Part shown: positions 6,980 to 16,902 of the stretch, piece by piece
How the letters are laid out: each line of letters begins with the position of its first letter
Numbering within the stretch: the first letter of the stretch is position 1
Source: Syntrophomonadaceae bacterium
GTDB lineage: Bacteria > Bacillota > Syntrophomonadia > Syntrophomonadales > DTU052
Direction: 5' to 3'
DNA length: 38,091 nucleotides
Assembly (NCBI GenBank): GCA_012728655.1
Contig: JAAYEQ010000065.1
Span: 1 to 38,091, forward strand
Program-made: the position numbers and the translations under genes
The notes under the pieces: model-generated
Told to the model about the DNA's origin: nothing
Seen by the model: the letters and a program-made list of their open reading frames with translations, nothing else
The model's database searches: none

Positions 6980-7735
6980 TCAGCCGCCGATAAGGTCGGA
7001 AATAAAACTGTCAATTGCAGCGCCCAAGAGTTCCAGTTCTTCTCCCATGGTCGCTACATGGGGGGAATTCTCCAGGTAAAGGGTTCGCAGTCTCGCGGAC
7101 GGCAACCGCTGGGCCATTATCTTGTAACTCCGGGCATCGACCAACTCATCCCTGCCTCCCTGAACCGCAAGCACAGGAACGTTGATTTTCTCCATATTTT
7201 TAATGACGTCTTTAACCAGCGCCTGCATGCTCAAAAAGGCCTTCAACGGTATGCAGTCATAAGCAAATCGGCCCCTGCTCTTCATCTGGCGATCTTCATC
7301 GCTCAGCGCTTTGGGTATATAGTTGCGGAAAACCCTGACCACCCGGGCCCAGTTGGTCCTCCAATCCTGCAACACCAGCGGGGGATTTATACACACCAGC
7401 CCCCGTATACCTTCGACTCGCAGGCCCAATTCCAGAGTCAGCAGGGCTCCCATCGACAGCCCGATCACCACGAGGGGAAAAGGCCCCTGCCGCAGTCTTT
7501 CCGCCCATGCCTCGGCTTCCCGGTACCACTCCGGCCATCCGGTTTGATTCAAATGCATCGGGGTCGTCCCATGACCGGGCAACAAGGGTGCATAAACCGA
7601 ATACCCTCGCCGGTGGAGGAATTCTCCCAGGGGCCTCATCTCCGACGGTGACGAGGTCAGTCCATGAATGAGCAAACAGTTGACATGACCTCCGACCAGC
7701 TCAAAGGGCCTGGCCTGTGGATGTATTTCTTCCAT
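6980..7735 (-). CDS. carboxylesterase, alpha/beta hydrolase (Est30/YvaK-like)
   Basis: A 251-residue serine esterase, the usual size for the thermostable Est30-type carboxylesterases and monoacylglycerol lipases of Firmicutes. The oxyanion segment LLIHGLTSSP is at 22-30. The nucleophile Ser94 is in GLSMG, Asp196 in GGRDELVD and His226 in NSPHVATMG, giving a complete triad, with a small lid region between. No signal peptide is seen, so it is cytoplasmic. The start is ATG 7735 with AAGGAG upstream. In Bacillus the same type of gene sits between secG and rnr. Here it keeps that relative place, but hppA lies between it and secG. The physiological substrate is unknown; short-chain esters are expected. 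Confidence 0.92.
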   Translation of the reverse strand: MEEIHPQARPFELVGGHVNCLLIHGLTSSPSEMRPLGEFLHRRGYSVYAPLLPGHGTTPMHLNQTGWPEWYREAEAWAERLRQGPFPLVVIGLSMGALLTLELGLRVEGIRGLVCINPPLVLQDWRTNWARVVRVFRNYIPKALSDEDRQMKSRGRFAYDCIPLKAFLSMQALVKDVIKNMEKINVPVLAVQGGRDELVDARSYKIMAQRLPSARLRTLYLENSPHVATMGEELELLGAAIDSFISDLIGG

Positions 7736-7965
7736 AAAATCTCCTTAACTGGTAAGATCTTTGACGCTCTAATCAGATTCTACTACAGAAGCCGCTACTT
7801 ATCACCCATAGAATTGCTTGCCTCGCCCGATTTTCCGCCATGCTTCCAGCCGATGCCAATGTTCCCATTATTGATTGGAGGCACACCACACAGGTGTTGA
7901 ATGTGCTTGCAGTACCTGCTACGGTGTACCCTTACTGTGGCACGGGTGCGCCGGGCACGCCGCCG

Positions 7966-8001
7966 AAAAAAAGCCCTGCATTCGAGAGAATACAGGGCTT
8001 T
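7966..8001 (-). terminator. rho-independent terminator after hppA
   Basis: On the minus strand the stem AAAGCCCTG...CAGGGCTTT, with an imperfect inner part, is followed directly by seven T residues (7972-7966). It starts 33 bases beyond the hppA stop codon and should close the secG-hppA end of the glycolysis run. Confidence 0.88.
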
Positions 8002-8033
8002 CAGGCTTATCAAATCGTGCGGGTTATTGTTCC

Positions 8034-10589
8034 CTATTTGTCAAGGTGTACTTCCGGTATTCTCATGTTGAAGAACGAACGGTAGACAAAGTACAGAGCC
8101 ACAAACAGGAGTACCAGTCCGAATACCGGAGCAATATCCCTGAATGCCTCAGAGATCGCTATTTCCATAGCCAACAGACCAAACAGGGTGGTGAACTTGA
8201 TAATCGGGTTCAAAGCAACCGCGGAAGTATCCTTGAACGGGTCACCAACGGTGTCACCAACCACGGTGGCTTCGTGAAGCGGAGTCCCTTTTTCTTTCAG
8301 GTCAACTTCGACAACCTTCTTGGCGTTGTCCCATGCGCCTCCCGCATTAGCCATAAACACCGCCTGGAACAGACCGACGATGGCAATGGCGATCAGGTAA
8401 GCGACGAAGAAGGAAACTGCATTGTTGTTGCCGCCACTGGGGGCTGCCAGGCATGCAAATGCCAGGGCAAAGGCAAACAGCGCCAGGAAGATGTTAAACA
8501 TTCCGTTCTGAGCATACTGGGTACAGATCCTCACAACCTCTATCGAATTTTCGGTATTGGCCTTAACACTGGCCGTTTCACCGAGCTCGATGTTGTTCTT
8601 GATGAACTCAACCGCTCTGTGGGCACCGGTGGTAACCGCCTGGGTGGAAGCACCGGTGAACCAATAGATTACCGCACCGCCGGCCACCAAGCCCAACAGG
8701 GTGTAGGGGTTAAGCAGGTTTAGAACTGATTCCGGCTGCACGCCCAGAACCTTCTGTATAACCAGGATCAGCGAGAAAATCATGGTGGTGGCACCGACGA
8801 CGGCGGTACCAATCAGCACCGGCTTCGCAGTTGCCTTAAAGGTATTGCCCGCTCCGTCCTGTGCTTCCAGATAGTGCTTGGCCTTATCGAAGTCAGGTTT
8901 GAATTTGAAATCCCTTTCAATTTCCTTGTCAACATCTTCGATGGTCTCGATCAAGGAAAGCTCATAGATGGACTGGGCATTGTCGGTAACCGGGCCGTAG
9001 CTGTCAACCGCAATGGTTACAGGTCCCATACCCAGCATTCCAAAAGCCACCAGACCGAATGCAAAGATGGAAGGATAAATCATGATATCCGCCAAGCCCA
9101 AGGTACTTGCGTAGTAAGCACCAAACATAAGGAATATGAATACCATGCCAATCCAGAACCCGCTGAAGTTTCCGGCCACCATACCTGAGAGGATGTTAAG
9201 TGACGGTCCGCCTTCGCGGGATGCCTTAACAACCTCGGCTACGTGACTGGAATTGGGGCTGGTAAATATCTTGGTAGCCTCCGGAATCAGGGCTGCACCC
9301 AAGGTACCAAAGCTGATGATGGCTGCCAGCACCGCCCAAATCGATTGCAGTTCAGCAGGAGCCGAGGAATTGGGGCCCAACATGACGTAGCTGGCACCGA
9401 AGGTTCCGAGAATGGAAAGTATGGATGTAATCCAGACCAAGCTGGTCAGCGGCTGTTCGAAATCCATGTCATCTACATTGGCAAATCTGCTCTGGCTGAA
9501 GGCCTTATTGATATAGAAGGCCACCATAGAAGCCAGTACCATCAAGACACGCATTACGAACACCCAAGTCAGCAAACTGGTCTGCAGCGCAATCTGATCG
9601 GCTGCCGGGAACGCATTTCCTACTGCCAAAACGATAAAGGTAATAACGGCAACACCGGTAACACCATAGGTTTCGAAACCGTCGGCGGTAGGTCCTATAC
9701 TGTCGCCGGCGTTGTCACCGGTACAGTCGGCAATAACACCGGGGTTCCGGGGATCGTCTTCTTTAATATGGAAGACAATCTTCATCAAGTCGGATCCGAT
9801 ATCGGCAATCTTGGTGAAAATACCGCCGGCAATACGCAGGGCACTTGCACCCAGGGATTCACCGATGGCAAATCCGATAAAGCTTGCTCCTGCCAGTTCA
9901 CGAGGAACAAAGAGCAGGATAATCAGCATCATGATCAGCTCCACACATACCAGGAGCATACCGATACTCATGCCGGCATCAAGGGCGATATTCAAAATCT
10001 TGAGCGGCTTTCTTTCCAGGGACGCGAATGCCACCCTGCTGTTGGCCAGCGTATTCATGCGGATTCCATACCAGGCAACACTGTAGGAACCCAGAATGCC
10101 GATCACAGTCCACATCAGAATAAACAATACCGAACCAACTGGCATTTTGGAAAGGAATCCAAAATAGAAGGCGATACACACCGCAATGAAGGCAAACAAG
10201 ATCATTAGGAATTTTCCTTGCTGGATCAGGTATGTCCTGCAGGTCTGATAAATGGTTTCGGCAACGTCAAGCATCGATTGGTGAGCCACGTGTTGCTTGA
10301 CTTTAATATACTGGTACACCCCGAACAGCATTCCCAGTACGCACACCCCGATACCGTAATAGAGCAGGGTGTTCTGTTCCGCCGTAAGGTGCGGAATAAC
10401 TAGATCCGCCTCACTGGCAAAAGCTGCAGCGGGTGTAAGAGCCATTACGAACAAACCGGCAATTCCGCTCAGCACCATCTTGACCGCGGTCCGGTACTGC
10501 CGACCGATATACCAGCCCATTACGGTCAAGATGACAAGAACCAAGCCGATTAATGCCACATTGGTGTAGTTCATTATACTTAGTTCCAT
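8034..10589 (-). CDS. hppA: membrane-bound ion-translocating pyrophosphatase, divergent type
   Basis: An 851-residue polytopic membrane enzyme that hydrolyses PPi and pumps cations, longer than the usual 660-770. Core motifs are present: EDDPRNPGVIAD and TGDNAGDSIGPTADGFETYG (about 277-309), DSYGPVTDNA (529-538), and GGAWDNAKK plus VVGDTVGDPFKDTS near the C-terminus. The usual DVGADLVGK substrate motif is replaced by DIGSDLMK (263-270). Residues 581-586 read GNTFKA, and a lysine here marks K+-independent enzymes. An extra acidic/basic loop (about 545-575) precedes it. Together these fit the evolutionarily divergent H+-pumping clade rather than common H+- or Na+-PPases; ion specificity is not decided by sequence. 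I chose ATG 10589 (GAGAGG upstream, somewhat far), but ATG 10613 is possible. The stop is followed by a strong terminator. Confidence 0.93.
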   Translation of the reverse strand: MELSIMNYTNVALIGLVLVILTVMGWYIGRQYRTAVKMVLSGIAGLFVMALTPAAAFASEADLVIPHLTAEQNTLLYYGIGVCVLGMLFGVYQYIKVKQHVAHQSMLDVAETIYQTCRTYLIQQGKFLMILFAFIAVCIAFYFGFLSKMPVGSVLFILMWTVIGILGSYSVAWYGIRMNTLANSRVAFASLERKPLKILNIALDAGMSIGMLLVCVELIMMLIILLFVPRELAGASFIGFAIGESLGASALRIAGGIFTKIADIGSDLMKIVFHIKEDDPRNPGVIADCTGDNAGDSIGPTADGFETYGVTGVAVITFIVLAVGNAFPAADQIALQTSLLTWVFVMRVLMVLASMVAFYINKAFSQSRFANVDDMDFEQPLTSLVWITSILSILGTFGASYVMLGPNSSAPAELQSIWAVLAAIISFGTLGAALIPEATKIFTSPNSSHVAEVVKASREGGPSLNILSGMVAGNFSGFWIGMVFIFLMFGAYYASTLGLADIMIYPSIFAFGLVAFGMLGMGPVTIAVDSYGPVTDNAQSIYELSLIETIEDVDKEIERDFKFKPDFDKAKHYLEAQDGAGNTFKATAKPVLIGTAVVGATTMIFSLILVIQKVLGVQPESVLNLLNPYTLLGLVAGGAVIYWFTGASTQAVTTGAHRAVEFIKNNIELGETASVKANTENSIEVVRICTQYAQNGMFNIFLALFAFALAFACLAAPSGGNNNAVSFFVAYLIAIAIVGLFQAVFMANAGGAWDNAKKVVEVDLKEKGTPLHEATVVGDTVGDPFKDTSAVALNPIIKFTTLFGLLAMEIAISEAFRDIAPVFGLVLLFVALYFVYRSFFNMRIPEVHLDK

Positions 10590-10648
10590 GGTACTTGTAT
10601 CATCCTCTCCCATATTTTTGTGCTTATGACCGCATGTCTTACTTCAAT

Positions 10649-10873
10649 CTATAAAACGGCGAGAAGCAGTGTAAGCGTCATAAACAAGACTGCCAGGACG
10701 GTGGATAGTTTCTCAAACAGCTCATTCGCGGCTTTATTCTTACCGAATATCGCCTCTGCTCCCCCAGCTATGCTACCTGATAAACCGGCACTTTTGCCCG
10801 ACTGCAGCAGCACGGTCGATATCAATCCCAACGCCACCAGGATGTCCAGGATTGTGACCAGCGTTTTTACCAA
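10649..10873 (-). CDS. secG: preprotein translocase subunit SecG
   Basis: A 74-residue protein with two membrane helices (about 3-22 and 52-72) joined by the conserved loop LLQSGKSAGLSGSIAGGAE. It assists SecYE in protein export. I chose TTG at 10873 because GGGAGGTGA lies at ideal distance and the resulting opening MVKTLVTIL matches the family. A longer frame to 10912 would add residues with no homology. It follows eno, as in many Firmicutes, and precedes hppA. The conserved partner esterase and rnr lie beyond hppA. Confidence 0.93.
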   Translation of the reverse strand: MVKTLVTILDILVALGLISTVLLQSGKSAGLSGSIAGGAEAIFGKNKAANELFEKLSTVLAVLFMTLTLLLAVL

Positions 10874-10959
10874 AGCCTCACCTCCCGTACGGGATCTCCC
10901 TAAAGACCACATAAAATTTTAACACAGCCCGAGCATACAGTAAACCATAACCTTTCCAC

Positions 10960-12276
<1,317 letters not shown>

Positions 12277-12362
12277 CTATCGGTAAGGTTTCCAGCAAAC
12301 ACCGTAATATTTGATGCCCATCGATTTATAAGGGATACTTGGTCCGTACTGATCGACTTATA

Positions 12363-13904
12363 TCAGTCCAAAATTAGGTTTACCCCGGTCATCTCTTCAG
12401 GGATCGGCAAACCCAGAATACTCAGCATGGTGGGCGCAATATCCTGGAGACTGCCCCCTGCTCGCAGATGTTTCCCCCGGTAGGCATCGCCCACCAAAAT
12501 GAACGGTACCTTGTTGGTGGTATGGGACGTACACGGCTGCCCGCTATCCTCGTCCACCATAGTCTCGGCGTTACCGTGGTCTGCGGTTACAATCGTCACC
12601 CCCCCGGCTTGCCGGACCGCGTCAACCACCTGCCTCATACACTCGTCCACCGCCTTGATGGCGGCAATCGCCGCTTCCATGTTGCCGGTGTGACCTACCA
12701 TGTCGGGATTGGCGTAGTTTACGATCACTACGTCGTATATCCCCTTGTTGATCTCTTCTATCACCCGTTCCGTTATCTTGTAAGCGCTCATCTCCGGCTG
12801 CAAGTCATAGGTGGCCACCTGAGGCGACGGAATCAGGATTCGATCCTCGTTAATGTAAGGCTGTTCTCGACCCCCGTTGAAAAAGAAGGTTAAATGCGCA
12901 TACTTCTCGGTTTCCGCAATCCTCAGCTGGCGCAAACCCTGCTCGGACAGATACTCGCCGAGAGTGTTTTTCAAACTCTGCGGCAGGAAAGCCACCGGGG
13001 CTTTGATATTCACATCATACTGGGTGAAACACACATAATAGACCTCGGGACGGCGAGCCCGCTCAAATCCCTTGAAGTCGTGGTCAACGAAGGCTCTGGT
13101 AATCTGCCGCGCCCGGTCGGCGCGGAAGTTGAAGAATATAACCCCGTCGCCGTCCTGAACCAAGCCGACCGGCGTTCCCGCTTCGTCAACCACTACCGCC
13201 GGCTCCACAAATTCATCGGTCACATTCTCCCGATAGGAGTTTTCCACCGCCTCCCGGGCACTGCGAACCTTTTTGCCCAGCCCCAGGACCATGGCTTCAA
13301 AAGCCCGCCGGTTGCGATCCCACCGTTTGTCACGGTCCATGGCATAATAGCGTCCCATCACCGTGGCAATCTTTCCGGTATTCAACCGGAGCATGGTATT
13401 CTCCACGATCTCTATGTACTCCAGGGCACTGGCCGGAGGAACATCGCGCCCGTCAAGAAAGGCATGGAGGTAGACCTTGGTCAAACCTTCGCGGTGCGCC
13501 ATTTCCAGAAGCGCGATGATGTGATCCAGGTGGCTGTGAACCCCGCCATCCGAAACCAGACCCATCAGATGCAGCGCACCCTGGTTTGCCCTGGCATATT
13601 CCATGGCCTTTTTCAGTTCCCGGTTTTCAAAAAAACTCCCTTCCTGGATTTCCCGGGATATACGGGTGATTTCCTGATACACTACCCGGCCGGCTCCGAT
13701 ATTGAGATGGCCCACCTCCGAATTACCCATTTGACCATGGGGAAGGCCCACCATCAACCCGGAAGCCTCCAAAAGCGTGTAAGGGTATTCTCGTTTCAGG
13801 GCTTTAAACACCGGGGGATCAGCCAGGGCAATGGCGTTCTTACTGCATAATTCCTTGTCTCCCCATCCGTCCAGAATAATCAGTGTTAAAGGTCTTGGTA
13901 CCAT
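12363..13904 (-). CDS. gpmI: 2,3-bisphosphoglycerate-independent phosphoglycerate mutase
   Basis: A 513-residue Mn-dependent enzyme interconverting 3- and 2-phosphoglycerate, belonging to the alkaline phosphatase superfamily. Asp12 in LDGWGD and the phosphorylated Ser62 in QMGNSEVGH are in place. The metal ligands VNYANPDMVGHTG and TADHGNAE lie near the C-terminus. LDGWG replaces the commoner LDGFG. ATG 13904 follows AGGAGT. The gene sits between tpiA and eno in the same order as the Bacillus glycolytic operon. Confidence 0.97.
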   Translation of the reverse strand: MVPRPLTLIILDGWGDKELCSKNAIALADPPVFKALKREYPYTLLEASGLMVGLPHGQMGNSEVGHLNIGAGRVVYQEITRISREIQEGSFFENRELKKAMEYARANQGALHLMGLVSDGGVHSHLDHIIALLEMAHREGLTKVYLHAFLDGRDVPPASALEYIEIVENTMLRLNTGKIATVMGRYYAMDRDKRWDRNRRAFEAMVLGLGKKVRSAREAVENSYRENVTDEFVEPAVVVDEAGTPVGLVQDGDGVIFFNFRADRARQITRAFVDHDFKGFERARRPEVYYVCFTQYDVNIKAPVAFLPQSLKNTLGEYLSEQGLRQLRIAETEKYAHLTFFFNGGREQPYINEDRILIPSPQVATYDLQPEMSAYKITERVIEEINKGIYDVVIVNYANPDMVGHTGNMEAAIAAIKAVDECMRQVVDAVRQAGGVTIVTADHGNAETMVDEDSGQPCTSHTTNKVPFILVGDAYRGKHLRAGGSLQDIAPTMLSILGLPIPEEMTGVNLILD

Positions 13905-13930
13905 AAATTTTACTCCTATCTAACAGGGAA

Positions 13931-14680
13931 TCATGTCGATCTAAAATTGATAATGTCTGCAAATACTTTGGGATCCAGGCTGGCTCCCCCGACCAGAGCT
14001 CCGTCTATGTCGTCCTGGACCATAAATTCGCCAATATTCTCCGGCTTTACGCTGCCGCCATAAAGGATCCGCAGCTCTTGGGCCGCTTGCGCACCCCACT
14101 CCTTTTGAATGATATCACGAACAAACCGGATCATATCCTGGGCGTCGGAAGCGGTGGCATTGACCCCGGTGCCAATCGCCCAAACCGGCTCGTAAGCGAT
14201 CACTAGACCCGGATGCGGAGACACCCCCTGCAATCCCCACCGGACCTGCTCTCCAACTACCTCTTTGGCCTTCCCGCTCTCACGTTCCTCCAGGGTTTCA
14301 CCCACACAGAGAATGGGTAAGAGACCCGTTTCCAGAGCCAATCGAAGCTTATCGTTAATCATCCGGTCGGATTCTCCCATAATCTGTCGGCGTTCCGAGT
14401 GTCCGAGCAACACATAATCACACCCCAGATCCAACAGCATCAGGGGAGAGATCTCTCCGGTGAATGCCCCTTCCCGGGCCCAAAACATGTTCTGCGCCCC
14501 ATACCGTATCCGGCTGCGGGACCGGGCTTCCCAGAAGGCAAAAAGGCAGGTGAACGGCGGAATAACGGCTACTTCAACGCTGTCATCCCACGGCAATTCG
14601 TTCAGCTCTCTTATATATTCAGAGGCTTCCCGGACGGTCTTATGCATCTTCCAGTTACCGGCAATAAGCGGTCGACGCAT
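13931..14680 (-). CDS. tpiA: triosephosphate isomerase
   Basis: A 249-residue TIM-barrel enzyme interconverting dihydroxyacetone phosphate and glyceraldehyde-3-phosphate. Catalytic residues are Lys11 (AGNWKMHK), His94 (LLGHSERR) and Glu164 (IAYEPVWAIGTG). The phosphate loop LYGGSVKPEN and VGGASLD are near the end. ATG 14680 was chosen over a longer upstream frame because it follows GGGGTGAG and starts at the family's N-terminus. Only four bases separate it from the pgk stop, so translation is probably coupled. Confidence 0.98.
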   Translation of the reverse strand: MRRPLIAGNWKMHKTVREASEYIRELNELPWDDSVEVAVIPPFTCLFAFWEARSRSRIRYGAQNMFWAREGAFTGEISPLMLLDLGCDYVLLGHSERRQIMGESDRMINDKLRLALETGLLPILCVGETLEERESGKAKEVVGEQVRWGLQGVSPHPGLVIAYEPVWAIGTGVNATASDAQDMIRFVRDIIQKEWGAQAAQELRILYGGSVKPENIGEFMVQDDIDGALVGGASLDPKVFADIINFRST

Positions 14681-14684
14681 AGTC

Positions 14685-15878
14685 TCACCCCACCAATTGT
14701 TGCCGTAAGTCGCAGCTTTCAAGACCCGGGAGTTGCTTCCCTTCGAGGAATTCAAGGGTGGCACCGCCACCGGTGGAAATATGGGTGATCTTGTTCTGCA
14801 GTCCCAGATTGTACACCACGGCCAGAGAATCGCCGCCGCCAACGACACTAGTCGCCGCCGCCGATGCAATCGCTCGGGCCACGCCGTTAGTTCCTGAGCT
14901 GAAGGCCTCAAATTCATAAACTCCCATGGGCCCGTTCCAGAACACCGTCCGGGCCTGGTCGATGTATTCCTGGTACAGCTTGACGGTCTCCGGTCCTATA
15001 TCGAGTATCATCCAGCCTTCGGGCACCTGGTCCACCGATACGGTCTGATGCTCGGCGTCTTCGGCAAAACGATCGGCGACCACCACATCGACCGGCAGAA
15101 GCAGCTTGGTGTTGCATTCCCCTGCATACTCTATTATCTCCCGAGCAGTGGAAACCATGGACTCCTCAAATACAGATTTGCCGATATTATATCCTTGAGC
15201 TTTGAGGAAAGTATTCGCCATTGCGCCCCCGATTATTAATACGTCCATATTTTTGACCAGGTTCTTGAGAAGGCCCAGCTTATCGGCCACCTTGGCTCCT
15301 CCAACAATGGCTACCTTTGGTTCCTCCGCCCCGTTTATTACTTTGCTCAACATGGTAACTTCCTTTTCCAGCAGAAAGCCGGGGAACGCAGGCAACAGGC
15401 CGGCAACCCCGGATATCGACGCATGTGCACGGTGGGCCGCTCCAAAGGCATCATTTACGTAAATATCGGCCAGTTCAGCCAATTGCCGGCAAAATTCGGG
15501 ATCATTGGCCTCTTCCCCGGGATGAAACCGAACGTTTTCCAGAACGATAATATCCCCCGGCTTCATTTTCTCAATTGCCGCTTTGACCTGGGGGCCTATG
15601 CAATCATCCACCTTGATCACCGGTTTTTTCAAGAGGTGACTAAGGTGTTCGGCCACCTTATCCATCCGGTATTCATCCGCCGGCTTTCCTTTGGGCCTTC
15701 CCAGATGACTTGCCGCAATTACCCGAGCCCCCTGATCCGACAGGTAACGCAAAGTGGGTAACGATTCTCTTATGCGGGTATCATCGATAATGTTGCCTTT
15801 TTTGTCGGTAGGAACATTAAAGTCAACCCGCACCAGGACGCGCTTGCCGCGAACATCCACCTCTTTCAAGCTCTGCAC
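14685..15878 (-). CDS. pgk: phosphoglycerate kinase
   Basis: A 397-residue enzyme that makes ATP from 1,3-bisphosphoglycerate in the cytoplasm. It shows VLVRVDFNVP, the substrate motif SHLGRPKG and the nucleotide motif VVGGGDSLAVV (often GGGDSAAAV). I prefer GTG 15878, which gives MQSLKEVDVRGKR with GGAGG ten bases upstream. TTG 15884 is an alternative, but its spacing is only four bases. It lies 16 bases downstream of gap and four bases upstream of tpiA. Confidence 0.96.
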   Translation of the reverse strand: MQSLKEVDVRGKRVLVRVDFNVPTDKKGNIIDDTRIRESLPTLRYLSDQGARVIAASHLGRPKGKPADEYRMDKVAEHLSHLLKKPVIKVDDCIGPQVKAAIEKMKPGDIIVLENVRFHPGEEANDPEFCRQLAELADIYVNDAFGAAHRAHASISGVAGLLPAFPGFLLEKEVTMLSKVINGAEEPKVAIVGGAKVADKLGLLKNLVKNMDVLIIGGAMANTFLKAQGYNIGKSVFEESMVSTAREIIEYAGECNTKLLLPVDVVVADRFAEDAEHQTVSVDQVPEGWMILDIGPETVKLYQEYIDQARTVFWNGPMGVYEFEAFSSGTNGVARAIASAAATSVVGGGDSLAVVYNLGLQNKITHISTGGGATLEFLEGKQLPGLESCDLRQQLVG

Positions 15879-15894
15879 TTTCAATGCACCTCCA

Positions 15895-16902
15895 TTATAT
15901 CCCTTGAGCCGCCATATGGCAGACAGCATCTACAACCCTGTATGAATAAGCCCATTCATTGTCGTACCAAGCAATTACCTTTACCATGTTATCGCCTATG
16001 GCCATGGTTAGAGGTCCATCGACCACCGCTGAGTGGGGATTGCCATTGAAATCCTTGCTTACCAGGGGCAAATCGGTGAATTCAAGAATACCGGCCATAG
16101 TGGTTTGACTTGCAATCTTGAAGCTCTCATTCACCGCCTCCGCTGAAGCGGGTTTTTCCAATTCCACCACCAGGTCGACTACCGATACGTTGGGGGTGGG
16201 TACCCGGATTGCCATCCCGTTAAGCTTCCCGGAAAGCTCCGGCAGCACCAGTCCTATAGCCTTGGCGGCTCCGGTGCTGGTGGGTATCATGGATAATGCC
16301 CCCGCGCGGGCCCGGCGCAGGTCCCTGTGATCCAGATCCAGTATTCGCTGGTCGTTGGTATAGGAGTGGATAGTGGTCATAAGCCCTTTCACGATGCCAA
16401 AATTATCGTTAATCACCTTGGCCACCGGTGCCAGACAGTTGGTTGTACAGGACGCGTTGGACACAATATGATGATGGTCCCGGTCGTACTTGTCGTGGTT
16501 AACCCCCATGACCATGGTAAAATCAACATCAGTGCCCGGAGCGGTGATCAACACTTTTTTAACTCCGCCGCGAATATGGGCTTTGGCCTGCGGCCCTTTG
16601 GTAAACTTTCCGGTGGCCTCGATTACAATTTGCACCCCTTCATCATCCCAGGGTATCATGGACGGTTCCCGTTCCGAGAAGTACCGGATTCGATGTGAAC
16701 CCACCTGGATGAAGTCCTCTCCGGCTTCCACCGGTTGGTTAAAGATGCCGTGTACGGAGTCATACTTGAGTAGGTGAGCCGCGGTTTTGGCGTTCCCGAT
16801 GTCGTTGACGGCCACCAGTTCAACGTCATCACGCTCCTGGATGACCCTGGCAACCAGCCGTCCAATCCTTCCAAAACCGTTGATTCCAACTCTCAACACC
16901 AT
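15895..16902 (-). CDS. gap: glyceraldehyde-3-phosphate dehydrogenase, NAD-type
   Basis: A 335-residue glycolytic enzyme. The Rossmann opening VGINGFGRIGR is followed by Asp34 in AVNDIG, which favours NAD over NADP. The catalytic Cys152 is in SNASCTTNCLAP and His179 in TTIHSYTNDQ. IPTSTGAAKA and WYDNEWAYSYR complete the family pattern. It overlaps the cggR stop by one base (TAATG), so the regulator and enzyme are coupled. This matches the catabolic GapA placement behind CggR in Bacillus. Confidence 0.97.
   Translation of the reverse strand: MVLRVGINGFGRIGRLVARVIQERDDVELVAVNDIGNAKTAAHLLKYDSVHGIFNQPVEAGEDFIQVGSHRIRYFSEREPSMIPWDDEGVQIVIEATGKFTKGPQAKAHIRGGVKKVLITAPGTDVDFTMVMGVNHDKYDRDHHHIVSNASCTTNCLAPVAKVINDNFGIVKGLMTTIHSYTNDQRILDLDHRDLRRARAGALSMIPTSTGAAKAIGLVLPELSGKLNGMAIRVPTPNVSVVDLVVELEKPASAEAVNESFKIASQTTMAGILEFTDLPLVSKDFNGNPHSAVVDGPLTMAIGDNMVKVIAWYDNEWAYSYRVVDAVCHMAAQGI

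Noticed and set aside
7875-10208. Long plus-strand frames opposite hppA, and similar ones opposite gpmI (12894-13850) and secY (27760-28596)
   Set aside because: They are antisense to well-supported genes, lack ribosome-binding sites, and consist of residues expected from the complement of those genes.
10590-10613. Upstream ATG as the hppA start
   Set aside because: It lacks a ribosome-binding site and would add a hydrophilic octapeptide. ATG 10589 has GAGAGG upstream, though the spacing is long, so the question is not closed.
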